A stretch of 32,755 nt of DNA, taken from positions 1 to 32,755 of the forward strand of contig CABUXJ010000027.1 of NCBI GenBank assembly GCA_902495455.1. The letters run 5' to 3'. This document shows positions 24,091-32,568 of this stretch, one piece after another; within the stretch, counting starts at the first letter, position 1; every line of letters begins with the position of its first letter. This stretch comes from an uncultured Prevotella sp. GTDB lineage: Bacteria > Bacteroidota > Bacteroidia > Bacteroidales > Bacteroidaceae. The position numbers and the translations under genes are program-made. The notes beneath the pieces were generated by a model that was not told where the DNA came from, ran no database searches, and was given only the letters and a program-made list of their open reading frames with translations.

Positions 24091-25479
24091 ATGACTATCA
24101 ATTTCAGAACTCTCCTCACATTGTCGCTTGCATTGTTGTGTGCGACATCGTTCGCGAAGAAGAAAAAAGTAGAACTGTTTCCCGACGGAACGCCCATTCC
24201 CGCGTGGTTCAGTGACACCACCCGGGTCGACGTCGAACAGCTCGGCCGCAAGTATGTCATCACCGAACACGGCGTCCGCAACGACTCCACCGTCATCCAG
24301 ACGGAGCAGATCCAGGCCGTCATTGACAAGGCCGCAGCAGCCGGAGGCGGTGTCGTGGTCATCCCGAGGGGCACGTTCCTCAGCGGAAGCATCTTCTTCC
24401 GTCAGGGCACACACCTCTATCTGGAGGACGGCGCACGCCTGAAGGGCAGTGACCGCATACGCAACTTCCGTCTCCAGACCACCCGCATGGAGGGACAGAC
24501 GCTCAAATATTTCTCCGCTCTCGTCAATGCCGACGGCCTCGACGGCTTCACCATCGCCGGACACGGAACCATCGACGGCAACGGATGGAACTACTGGGAG
24601 GAGTTCTGGATACGCCGCCAGTACAACCGCCAGTGCACCAACCTTGAGGCAATGCGTCCCCGCCTGGTCTACATCTCCAATTGCAAGAACGTCACCGTCC
24701 AGGACGTGCGTCTCATCAACAGCCCCTTCTGGACCAATCACATCTATAAGACCGAAAACCTCCGCTATCTCGGATGCTACATCTACGCTCCGACACGCGG
24801 CGTGACACCTGTCGATCCGAAGCGCGGTGCGCCCAGCAGCGACGCCATCGACCTCGACGTCTGCAAGAATGTGCTCATCCACGGATGCTACATGAGTGTC
24901 TGTGACGACGCCGTCGTGCTCAAAGGCGGCAAGGGAACATGGGCTGACAAGGATACGACCAACGGCCCTTGCTCAAACATCATCATCGAGGACTGCACCT
25001 ACGGCCGCGTCCACGGCTGTCTGACGCTGGGCAGCGAGAGCCTCCACGACCGCAACGTGATCCTGCGCCGTTGCACCGTGACGGATGCCAACCGCGTCCT
25101 TTGGCTGAAGATGCGCCCCGACACGCCCCAGCACTATGAGTATGTGACGGTAGAGGATATTACCGGCGACTGTACCAGCTTCCTCGTTGTTCGCCCGTGG
25201 ACACAGTTCTTCAAGCCCGAGAAGCGTGACGACATGCCGCTGTCGACGTGCAACAACATCACTCTGCGCAATATCAAGGTGGAGAGCAAGAACTTCTTTG
25301 ACGTCGGCAAGTCGGACAAGTATCGTCTGACGGACTTCACGTTCGAGAACTGCGACGTCAAGGACGAGAAGAACGCGTTCAATCCGGCACTCATCGAGAA
25401 CTGTACGGTGAAGAACGTGAAGATTAATGGGGAAAGCCCCACCCCGGCCCTCCCCAAGGGGAGGGTGCCTGCGAGGTGA
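24091..25479 (+). CDS. Secreted glycoside hydrolase family 28 (pectinase-like)
   Basis: A 462-residue beta-helix hydrolase of the polygalacturonase family. Residues 1-22 are a signal peptide. TEQIQAVIDKAAAAGGGVVVIPRGTF shows the usual N-terminal start. Catalytic-site motifs are NSPFWTNH (210-217), SSDAIDLD (249-256), DD at 272-273, VHGCLTLGSE (307-316) and LWLKMR (337-342). It should cleave galacturonan-type or related pectic backbones, but exact specificity is open. The last 14 residues (SPTPALPKGRVPAR) and the stop codon are supplied by a family ii GC repeat, so the natural C-terminus was replaced or extended. No SusCD pair or other carbohydrate genes are adjacent. Confidence 0.92.
   Translation: MTINFRTLLTLSLALLCATSFAKKKKVELFPDGTPIPAWFSDTTRVDVEQLGRKYVITEHGVRNDSTVIQTEQIQAVIDKAAAAGGGVVVIPRGTFLSGSIFFRQGTHLYLEDGARLKGSDRIRNFRLQTTRMEGQTLKYFSALVNADGLDGFTIAGHGTIDGNGWNYWEEFWIRRQYNRQCTNLEAMRPRLVYISNCKNVTVQDVRLINSPFWTNHIYKTENLRYLGCYIYAPTRGVTPVDPKRGAPSSDAIDLDVCKNVLIHGCYMSVCDDAVVLKGGKGTWADKDTTNGPCSNIIIEDCTYGRVHGCLTLGSESLHDRNVILRRCTVTDANRVLWLKMRPDTPQHYEYVTVEDITGDCTSFLVVRPWTQFFKPEKRDDMPLSTCNNITLRNIKVESKNFFDVGKSDKYRLTDFTFENCDVKDEKNAFNPALIENCTVKNVKINGESPTPALPKGRVPAR
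25436..25478 (+). repeat. GC-rich repeat, family ii, copy 4, in the GH28 3' end
   Basis: A full family ii block in plus orientation. It is read in frame as the last residues of the GH28 protein, and its GAGGTGA end contributes the stop codon at 25477-25479. Confidence 0.9.
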
Positions 25480-25538
25480 GACAGGGAGTGCCTATGAATG
25501 AAATATAGGTATCCATAAATCGCATTTGCGGACATTCT

Positions 25539-25665
25539 CATGCCGCAGGTCTCAACACACTTGTAGGGACATATTCTTGTATTTGTCCGCCTATAAATAG
25601 ACAATATTTCGTTGCGGACAAATACAAGAATATGTCCCTACAAGTGTGTTGAGATCTGCGGCATG
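25539..25665. mobile_element. MITE-like hairpin element, family i, copy D, with extended arms
   Basis: The 79-bp element (25563-25641) has perfect 28-bp inverted repeats with GTAGGGACATATTCTTGT ends. The pairing continues 24 bases beyond on each side with one mismatch (25539-25562 with 25642-25665), giving 52-base arms around a 23-base loop. It lies between the convergent GH28 and M16 genes. Confidence 0.9.
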
Positions 25666-25749
25666 TTTTTAGGTTCATCTGCATAGACTCTCCATCAATT
25701 ACCAATATCTTTCTTTTTCTGATGTCGTGAGGTTCTTTCCTTTTCCCTT

Positions 25750-25792
25750 CACCTCGCAGGCACCCTCCCCTTGGGGAGGGTCGGGGTGGGGC
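25750..25792 (-). repeat. GC-rich repeat, family ii, copy 5 (inverted)
   Basis: Family ii block in reverse orientation, facing copy 4 across element D, with one substitution in the CCGGCCC part. Confidence 0.88.
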
Positions 25793-25968
25793 TGTCCTTT
25801 TTTTCCTATTTTTACGCCCACGAGAGCAGGGACTTTTCATTTTTCTTTCGCCTTGCTTCCAAATATCGCAAGCATGCGCGTATCAAAAATTAGGGGTCGC
25901 CGTGATGATTTATTTGCGTATTCCATAACTTGTTCATACATAGGCACATACAAACGATGTTCATTTTT

Positions 25969-26000
25969 CCTCCCCTTGGGGAGGGCTGGGGTGGGGCCCC
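25969..26000 (-). repeat. GC-rich repeat, family ii, copy 6 (partial)
   Basis: The central palindrome and GGGGTGGGGC end are present in reverse orientation; the outer GCAGGCA part is missing. It abuts the family iii element at 25999. Confidence 0.8.
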
Positions 26001-26103
26001 GTAAGGCCCTCCCGAGGTTGCCGTAAGGCCCTTACGGCATTGCAACGGGGCCGCCGTCAGACTGCGAAAGCGGCCCCGCGACGACCTCGGGAGGGCCTTA
26101 CGG
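25999..26103. repeat. GC-rich palindromic element, family iii, copy 3
   Basis: Perfect 20-bp inverted repeats (25999-26018 and 26084-26103; CCGTAAGGCCCTCCCGAGGT) enclose a second palindrome at about 26019-26040 (TGCCGTAAGGCCCTTACGGCA). Two degenerate direct copies of the GTAAGGCC motif follow at 26173-26190 and 26249-26266. The 970 bases from 25480 to 26449 hold only repeats and a terminator; no credible gene. Confidence 0.85.
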
Positions 26104-26369
26104 CAAGAAAACGGTAGCTTTTTGGGACAAAAACCGTGGGCAAAAACTCACCGAAATCTTCGTTACGGAAGAGCTGTAAGGCCTTCCCGGGGGCGGAGTG
26201 GGGCAAAAACGCGTCTGTTTTTGCATGCCGGACGGTCACGTAATAATCCCGTAAGGGCCTCCCGGGTGTCGGAAACGCGCAAAAACGAAAGTTTTGGTGG
26301 AGGTTGTTTTGTAAACAAATGTGACACCTTCATGTCGTGATTGCAAGTCCGCGTATGCGTGATAACAAT

Positions 26370-26402
26370 AAAGGCGCAGAGAACGGAAATCTCTGCGCCT
26401 TT
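26370..26402 (-). terminator. Terminator after the M16 protease gene
   Basis: A perfect 13-bp stem (AAAGGCGCAGAGA at 26370-26382 with 26390-26402) and 7-nt loop, with T-rich sequence after it on the minus strand. Confidence 0.85.
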
Positions 26403-26449
26403 GTTTCAGATGCTGACGTCGGGATATACGCGTCTCCCTGCGTCATTGT

Positions 26450-29356
26450 TTAATATCCGAAGACTTCCTCCGTCGTGAGTCTCTTGACGGGACCGATCTT
26501 TTCGAGGGCCTCCATGTCCAGTTCCTTCTCGTCGCCGAGGATGATGTAGCGGAACGGTTTGTTGGCGATGTTCTGCTGCTCAAAACGCACGATGTCTTCG
26601 AGTTTCATCGACGGCAAGGCGTTGTAGATACGCTCGTCGATGTCGTAGTCGATGCCGCGGCGGATGGCGTTGCGGTATGCGAAGAGCACGTTCTCGCGGA
26701 GAGTGCGCTGGCTCTGCAGCTTCTTGGTCAGACTCTGGCGTGCGATGTCAAAAGCTCCCTGCGATTGCGGGAATGTGTCCATGATCGAGTTGAACGTACT
26801 GATGCAGTCAGCCATTTTGTCGTTCTGGGAGATGATGTATGTATAGAATGTCTCGGGCTTTCCCTTCAGCCACGGCTCGTTGTAGTATGCCGATGCGTGG
26901 TAGGCCAGTCCGCGGGCCTCGCGCAGTTCCTGGAAGACGATGCCGTTCATGCTTCCACCGAAATATTCGTTGAAGAGGGCTTTGACGGGAGCCTCCTCCG
27001 GCGTCCATGCGCGGTTCTCGTTGTGGAACTGCATCATGTAGATGTTTTTCGCGTCATACGGAGCGATGAGCACGTCGTTGGCCGAAGTGGCCTCTTGGGC
27101 GTATTTGCGGCCGACGGGAGCGGGGGTGAGGTGTTTGGGCGTCTTGTGCTCCTTGGCCAACAGGGCGGCCAACTGCTTCTCCGTGTAGGGGCCATAGTAC
27201 ATGACGGTGTGCTCGATTGAGTTGAGCCCCTTCACCATGTCGGGCAGCATCTGTGCGCCGCCGTCGCGCAGTTCCTTGTCGCTCAGCGTGTTGCGCAGAC
27301 TGTTGTAAGGACCGTACATGCCGTACTTCTGCAGAGCATACGAGTTATATTGCTGATCGGTCTTGTTGTCCTCGCGGCCTTTCATGACCAGATTGACATA
27401 TTGTCCGTATGACTCGCTGTCTCCCTTGGCGTTCTTTAGGAAGTCCTCGAAGAGGCGGAGGGCCTTCGGCAGGTTCTCGTTGAGGCCGTTGAGATAGACC
27501 CAGAGGGTGTTGTCGTTGACAGACAGCGAATAGTTGCAGGCCAGTTTGTAGAACTCCTGTTTGATTTCAGCTGACGTCTTCTTGTCCGTTCCTATATAAT
27601 AGAGGTAGTCCGGAACGAGGTTGAGCCCCTTGACGTCTTCCGTTCCGAAGTCGTAGCAGAAGGCGAGGGTGAAGAGGTCGTCCTCAGCGTTGTGCTTGTA
27701 GTAGAGCGGCAGCGTCTTGTTGACCGTCGATACGGTCATGTCCTTCTTGAAATCAAGGAAGCGCGGCTGTATCGGTTCGACCTCTGTCCCGGCAATCTCC
27801 TGCAGGAAACGGCTGCTCATGTCGCGGTTTGTCGGGATGGGCGTGATGGCGGGCTTGTCTATTTTCTTGAGCGTCGTGTCGTTGCCCATCTTCTTGTAGA
27901 CGCAGACAAAGTTGTCGCCGAAGTGGCGGTTGGCGAAGTCGACAATCTGCTGCTTGGTCATGCCGGCGATGCGGTCGTATTTCCGGGCTTCATCTTCCCA
28001 CTTGGTGCCGTGGATGAACGAGTTGACGAAGAGGTCGGCGCGATAGTCGTTGCTCTTCATTCCTTTGTAGTGGCTGAGCTTCATGTTGTTGACGACCGAG
28101 GGCAGGAGGTCGTCGGAGAACTCGCCGCGCTTCAGCTTGTCGAACTCACCGAGTATGAGCGTGCGCAACTCTTCAAGCGTCTGGTTGTCTTTGGGGAAGC
28201 CGTTGATGAAGAGGCAGGAGTAGTCGGTCAGTCCGAAGTTGTATGCACTCACGCCTTGGGCCAGCATCTTCTGCTCCAGATTGATTTCGAAGAGTCCCGC
28301 TTTGCCGTTGGCGAGCATTTTCGAGATGACGTCAAGGGTGTCCGACTGGGCACTTGATGCTCCGTCGAAGCGCCATGCCAGCAGGATGTTTTCGGCCTCC
28401 TGGCCTACGACGGTGGTGTCGCAGGACGCTGTCAGGGGCTTCAGAGCCGGATATTCAGGCCGCGAGAGCGTCTGACTTGCCTTCCATGAACCGAAATAAC
28501 GGTCGATGAGGGCGATGACCTTGTCGGGGTCCATGTCGCCGGCCATGCAGACCGCGATGTTGTTCGGCACGTAATAGCGGTTGAAATAGTTCTTGATGTT
28601 CGTGATGGACGGGTTCTTCAGATGCTCCTGAGTGCCTATTGTGGTCTGCGTTCCGTAGGGATGGCCGGGGCAGAGCTTGGCTGCCATAGCGTCCATGGCC
28701 TTGTTGCCGTCCTGTCCGAGACCGATGTTGTATTCCTCGTAGACGGCTTCCAACTCGGTGTGGAAACCGCGGATGACCATGTTACGGAAGCGGTCGCTCT
28801 CCACGCGCAGCCAGTTTTCGACCTCGTTGGCGGGAATGTCCTCGGTATAGACAGTCTCGTCAAAGCCCGTATAGGCGTTTGTGCCTTCGGCTCCGATGGA
28901 TGACATCAGTTTGTCATACTCGTTCGGAATGAAATACTGTGCCGCCACCTGCGACAGGCTGTCTATGCCGCGGTATGCAAGACGGCGCTGTTCCGGGTCC
29001 TTCAGCGTGCGGTAGACCTCATATCGGGCCTCGATTGAGTCGAGCAGCGGCGCTTCCTTGGCATAGTCGGACGTGCCGAAGTTCTTCGTTCCCTTGAACA
29101 TCAGGTGTTCCAGATAGTGGGCCAGTCCGGTCGTCGTGGCCGGATCGTTGCGGCTTCCGGTGCGCACGGCAATGTATGTCTGTATGCGCGGTGCGTCCTT
29201 GTTGACCGAAAGATAGACTTTCAGCCCGTTGTCAAGCGTGTAGATGCGTGTGTTGGTCAGGTCGCCGTCGACGGTCTGATACTTGTAGTCCTTGGCCTGA
29301 GTGCTTAAGGACATTGCGACCGCTATGCATGCGGCGGCTAATAATTTTAATTTCAT
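26450..29356 (-). CDS. Secreted M16 (pitrilysin-type) zinc metalloprotease
   Basis: A 968-residue protein with signal peptide MKLKLLAAACIAVAMSLSTQA. The inverted zinc motif HYLEH (His80, Glu83, His84) in GLAHYLEHLMFKGT, with the downstream ELEAVYEEYN (about 202-211) supplying the third ligand, marks an active N-terminal M16 domain. The C-terminal half contains the inactive partner domains (FNEYFGGSMNGIVFQELREARGLAYHASA). The length fits single-chain pitrilysin-type enzymes. It is predicted periplasmic or outer-membrane associated. It is the last gene of the hflX-DUF4954 cluster, reached across a 22-bp tandem repeat. No separate promoter box is visible. Confidence 0.93.
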   Translation of the reverse strand: MKLKLLAAACIAVAMSLSTQAKDYKYQTVDGDLTNTRIYTLDNGLKVYLSVNKDAPRIQTYIAVRTGSRNDPATTTGLAHYLEHLMFKGTKNFGTSDYAKEAPLLDSIEARYEVYRTLKDPEQRRLAYRGIDSLSQVAAQYFIPNEYDKLMSSIGAEGTNAYTGFDETVYTEDIPANEVENWLRVESDRFRNMVIRGFHTELEAVYEEYNIGLGQDGNKAMDAMAAKLCPGHPYGTQTTIGTQEHLKNPSITNIKNYFNRYYVPNNIAVCMAGDMDPDKVIALIDRYFGSWKASQTLSRPEYPALKPLTASCDTTVVGQEAENILLAWRFDGASSAQSDTLDVISKMLANGKAGLFEINLEQKMLAQGVSAYNFGLTDYSCLFINGFPKDNQTLEELRTLILGEFDKLKRGEFSDDLLPSVVNNMKLSHYKGMKSNDYRADLFVNSFIHGTKWEDEARKYDRIAGMTKQQIVDFANRHFGDNFVCVYKKMGNDTTLKKIDKPAITPIPTNRDMSSRFLQEIAGTEVEPIQPRFLDFKKDMTVSTVNKTLPLYYKHNAEDDLFTLAFCYDFGTEDVKGLNLVPDYLYYIGTDKKTSAEIKQEFYKLACNYSLSVNDNTLWVYLNGLNENLPKALRLFEDFLKNAKGDSESYGQYVNLVMKGREDNKTDQQYNSYALQKYGMYGPYNSLRNTLSDKELRDGGAQMLPDMVKGLNSIEHTVMYYGPYTEKQLAALLAKEHKTPKHLTPAPVGRKYAQEATSANDVLIAPYDAKNIYMMQFHNENRAWTPEEAPVKALFNEYFGGSMNGIVFQELREARGLAYHASAYYNEPWLKGKPETFYTYIISQNDKMADCISTFNSIMDTFPQSQGAFDIARQSLTKKLQSQRTLRENVLFAYRNAIRRGIDYDIDERIYNALPSMKLEDIVRFEQQNIANKPFRYIILGDEKELDMEALEKIGPVKRLTTEEVFGY

Positions 29357-29383
29357 TGGCTTAAAATTTGATTGTGATGTTGG

Positions 29384-29471
29384 TATTGTTCTCGTATGGA
29401 TTCCTTATTGTTCTTGCGTGGATACCTTATTGTAATTGTATGAATACCTTATTGTTCTTGTGTGAGCGTAT
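29384..29471. repeat. 22-bp tandem repeat, four units
   Basis: Four consecutive 22-bp units start at 29384, 29406, 29428 and 29450, each beginning TATTGT and sharing most positions (TTCTTG centre, CCT end in three). The fourth unit lies in the coding end and stop codon of the DUF4954 gene. The others fill most of the 92-base gap to the M16 gene. Confidence 0.9.
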
Positions 29472-31290
29472 CCAAAAAGTCGCGGAGGAGGCTCTCGTCT
29501 ACGTCGCCGAGGTCATATTCGTGCTCCGCGTCACGCTTTATGGCGGCGTTGCGGGCGCTCCGTGCACTCTCATATCCATCTTTGACACACTGCAGGATGT
29601 CGTCCGTGAGCATCTCGGCTTCGTAGTAATCGAGAATGATGCGGTGTGCGCAGTTCCACTTGTAGTCCTCGTAGCGATTGAATATCATGGCAAAACTCTC
29701 TTCAAGATATGCCAAGTCATTTGCTATGCCGCTCCTTATGTCGTCTGCCAAGCGCTCCACCTCGCTCTCGGGGGCAGGCAATCCGGCCAGATCGACCCAT
29801 TCTTCAGTGCCGACACTGCTCCACGGCTGTCCGTGGTAGTGGTTTATGACGGCCTCCCCCATGTACAATCGTAAGGCCATGTCGTAGTATTCGATGCCCT
29901 TTTGCAGCGCACTGTTGCTGATTACGCAATCCCCGTAAGCATATTCCTCCTTGCCCCAGCCCTGTGACTCTTGCATACTCTCCAGCATGTAGCGTCCCTT
30001 CTGGACTTGTGTCATGGTCAGCGGGTTCAGCCAGTCGAAGCAGACGAGACTTCTCCGGCTGCTTCTCGGGCGCATGTCACGCCGTTGCCATTTCTTCGTG
30101 TCGCGCCATGTGCCGACAGTGGCGAGGTTGCGGCCGGGAACGATGTGTGTCTTTCCCTCTGAAGCGATGATGTATGAGAAAGGTAGTAAGGAAGTATTGG
30201 GATGACAGGCGACCTTGCCCATTACCATCGAAAAGTCTCCGATGGTGGCCGGCAGAAGCAGATGGGCCCCGCTGGCCGTCTTTGTGCCGCGGCCGAGCGT
30301 ACCGTAGTGTATCGGTCCGAGCTTGTAGGCATGGTTGCTGAAGTTTGTCGCGGAACCGGCGTTGAAGAAAGAATACATGCCGCCGATGAGCAACGTAGAC
30401 TTGTGGTGGCTCACGGTGAACGGGCCGCAGAACGCTGCGCAGGCCTCACCGTTGTCCATGTGGGAGTTGGCGAAGAAGAGGCTGTTTTCTGCGGAGAAGC
30501 CTTTGCCGATGTGGCATGCTTCGCCGATGAAGCAACCGGCCACTTTCGCGCCGTCCGTGAGTGACGCTCCGGCTGCCACGACCGTGTTTTCGCAGATGAC
30601 GTCATGGCCGATGTAAGTCCCGGCCTCAGGTGTTCCGGTGAGCGTGCAGTCGCTGATGAGCGACGCCCCGTTGATTTCGCAGTCGTCGCCGACAATGGTA
30701 TTGATTATCTCCCGTGTGTTTGTGATTTTCACGCGATAGCCTATCATGCCACATTCCGGTCTCCGTGCCTCCACCTCCCGTGCCACCATGTCTTTCATTC
30801 GGGCCATAATGTCGGTGTCGGAGGCAAGGGCGACCATGAAAGCCGCCATCTGTGAGGTCAGTCCGTCGTAGATGATGACGTTGCCGTCGCCGGCCTCGTT
30901 GAGCACGGGGATGATGTTGCCGTTGCCGTAGGTCGCTCCGTCGTCGGTGGCCATACGGCCGACGCCGGCTATATAACATTCTTCGGCTATGTCGTAGCGG
31001 CTGATGTAGCATCCGATGTTTTCTATCAGACAGTTGTCACCGATGGTGACATTCCGCAGGACGGCGTTGCTGATGCCGGCATGGCGCATGAATCCTTCAC
31101 CAATCTCAATCTGCTTGTCGAAGACCCCGAGGCATACTGTGCCGCAGAATGTCACGCCACGCACGTGGTCGGGGCAGAACTCTTCGGCCACGCGGACCGT
31201 GTTCCAGTCGTCGGCCGTACACCCGTGGCTCTCCATGACGGCTATTTCGTCGAGCGTGAGGCTGCGGAATTTGTCTGTTATGTCACTCAT
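29449..31290 (-). CDS. DUF4954 family protein (left-handed beta-helix type)
   Basis: A 613-residue protein without a signal peptide. The middle (about 60-360) has many hexapeptide-like turns (VTIGDNCLIENIGCYI, IVGDDCEINGASLISDC, GTYIGHDVICENTVVAAGASL), implying a left-handed beta-helix as in acyl- and nucleotidyl-transferases. The C-terminal 200 residues are helical. The family is common in Bacteroidales and may bind or modify a sugar nucleotide, but no activity can be assigned. Its ATG overlaps the hflX stop codon by eight bases, so translation is probably coupled. Confidence 0.88.
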   Translation of the reverse strand: MSDITDKFRSLTLDEIAVMESHGCTADDWNTVRVAEEFCPDHVRGVTFCGTVCLGVFDKQIEIGEGFMRHAGISNAVLRNVTIGDNCLIENIGCYISRYDIAEECYIAGVGRMATDDGATYGNGNIIPVLNEAGDGNVIIYDGLTSQMAAFMVALASDTDIMARMKDMVAREVEARRPECGMIGYRVKITNTREIINTIVGDDCEINGASLISDCTLTGTPEAGTYIGHDVICENTVVAAGASLTDGAKVAGCFIGEACHIGKGFSAENSLFFANSHMDNGEACAAFCGPFTVSHHKSTLLIGGMYSFFNAGSATNFSNHAYKLGPIHYGTLGRGTKTASGAHLLLPATIGDFSMVMGKVACHPNTSLLPFSYIIASEGKTHIVPGRNLATVGTWRDTKKWQRRDMRPRSSRRSLVCFDWLNPLTMTQVQKGRYMLESMQESQGWGKEEYAYGDCVISNSALQKGIEYYDMALRLYMGEAVINHYHGQPWSSVGTEEWVDLAGLPAPESEVERLADDIRSGIANDLAYLEESFAMIFNRYEDYKWNCAHRIILDYYEAEMLTDDILQCVKDGYESARSARNAAIKRDAEHEYDLGDVDESLLRDFLDTLTQEQ

Positions 31291-32530
31291 ATTCTTGATA
31301 GAGGAAGTCGTTGTAGGGATATTTCTGGACGTGGAGTTCGCGCACTCGCTTGTATAATATGTCGCGCAACTCGTCTATGTTCTGCTTTTCGCGGGCGGAA
31401 ATGAAGAGGCAGTTGTCCGCCATACGGGCCATCCACGTGCGTTTCAGTTCTTCGAGCGAAATGTTTTCGCGTGTCGGGGGCGTGAGGTCGTCCTCCTCTT
31501 TCTCCACCCATGTGTAGGCATCGATTTTGTTGAAGACAATCATCGACGGCTTGTCGGCGCAGCCGAGTTCGGCGAGAGTCTTGTTGACGACGCTGATCTG
31601 TTCCTCGAAGTCGGGGTGGGAGATGTCGACGACGTGGACCAGCAGATCGGCCTCGCGCACCTCGTCGAGCGTCGACTTGAACGAATCGACAAGATCGGTG
31701 GGCAGTTTGCGGATAAATCCGACGGTGTCGGCGAGCAGAAACGGCAGATTGTCGATGACCATCTTGCGCACCGTCGTGTCGAGCGTGGCGAAGAGTTTGT
31801 TTTCGGCGAAGACGTCGCTTTTAGCCAGCAGGTTCATCATCGTCGACTTTCCGACGTTCGTGTATCCCACGAGAGCGACGCGGATCATGCGTCCGCGGTT
31901 CTTCCGCTGCGTTGTCTTCTGGCGGTCAATCTCCTCGAGGCGCTGCTTCAGGAGCGTGATGCGCTGGAGAATGATACGCCGGTCCATTTCGAGCTGCGTC
32001 TCACCCGGTCCGCGCAATCCCACGCTACCCTTGCCGCCGCCCGAACCCGAACCGCCTCCCTGACGTTCGAGGTGAGTCCAGAGGCGCTGCAGACGGGGGA
32101 GCATGTAGCGGTGCTGGGCCAGTTCGACCTGCGTCTTGGCTTCGGCTGTCTGTGCACGCATGGCGAAGATGTCGAGGATGAGGCTCGTGCGGTCGAGTAT
32201 TTTCACCTTCAGTTCCTTCTCTATGTTGCGCATCTGCTTGGCCGAGAGCTCGTCGTCGAAGATGACCATGCCGACCTCGCGCTCTGCATCCTCTTCCGCT
32301 TCTATATATTGGCGTATCTCTTCGAGCTTTCCCGAGCCGACATACGTGATGGAACTCGGCCCGTTGACCTTCTGCGTGAAGCGCTTGACGGTGACGGCGC
32401 CGGCCGTGTCGGCGAGAAATTCCAGTTCGTCGAGATATTCCTTGGTCTTCGCTTCGTCCTGTTCCTTGGTTATCAGACCCACGAGTACGGCAGTCTCGGC
32501 TTTGGCCTCGGATATTACAAATTCTTTCAT
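31283..32530 (-). CDS. hflX: GTPase HflX
   Basis: A 415-residue ribosome-associated GTPase that splits stalled ribosomes. The N-terminal HflX domain (VNGPSSITYVGSGKLEEI, 55-72) is followed by a Gly-rich loop (158-168) and GLRGPGETQLEMDRR (171-185). The G domain has G1 GYTNVGKS (222-229), DTVG (268-271) and NKID (334-337). The start at 32530 is chosen because a -7 box lies 30 bases upstream; an upstream in-frame ATG at 32563 lies within the promoter. It leads the operon with DUF4954 and probably the M16 gene. Confidence 0.95.
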   Translation of the reverse strand: MKEFVISEAKAETAVLVGLITKEQDEAKTKEYLDELEFLADTAGAVTVKRFTQKVNGPSSITYVGSGKLEEIRQYIEAEEDAEREVGMVIFDDELSAKQMRNIEKELKVKILDRTSLILDIFAMRAQTAEAKTQVELAQHRYMLPRLQRLWTHLERQGGGSGSGGGKGSVGLRGPGETQLEMDRRIILQRITLLKQRLEEIDRQKTTQRKNRGRMIRVALVGYTNVGKSTMMNLLAKSDVFAENKLFATLDTTVRKMVIDNLPFLLADTVGFIRKLPTDLVDSFKSTLDEVREADLLVHVVDISHPDFEEQISVVNKTLAELGCADKPSMIVFNKIDAYTWVEKEEDDLTPPTRENISLEELKRTWMARMADNCLFISAREKQNIDELRDILYKRVRELHVQKYPYNDFLYQEYE

Positions 32531-32560
32531 TCGGTCTACATTATTATATATAATATGTCG

Positions 32561-32568
32561 CAAAGGTA
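32561..32568 (-). promoter_or_regulatory. -7 box for hflX
   Basis: The minus strand reads TACCTTTG, with TTGAC about 23 bases upstream (32594-32590). The remaining sequence to the window edge (32569-32755) is AT-rich; I see no gene in it. Confidence 0.7.

Noticed and set aside
26122..26340. 72-codon open frame in the repeat island
   Set aside because: Arg/Ser-rich translation of GC-rich repeats without ribosome-binding site or similarity to any family I know. Open frames at 4068-4322, 4403-4663 and 12032-12304 are the same kind of artefact.
29384..29471. Possible CRISPR array
   Set aside because: The 22-bp units are contiguous with no spacers, and no cas genes are present.
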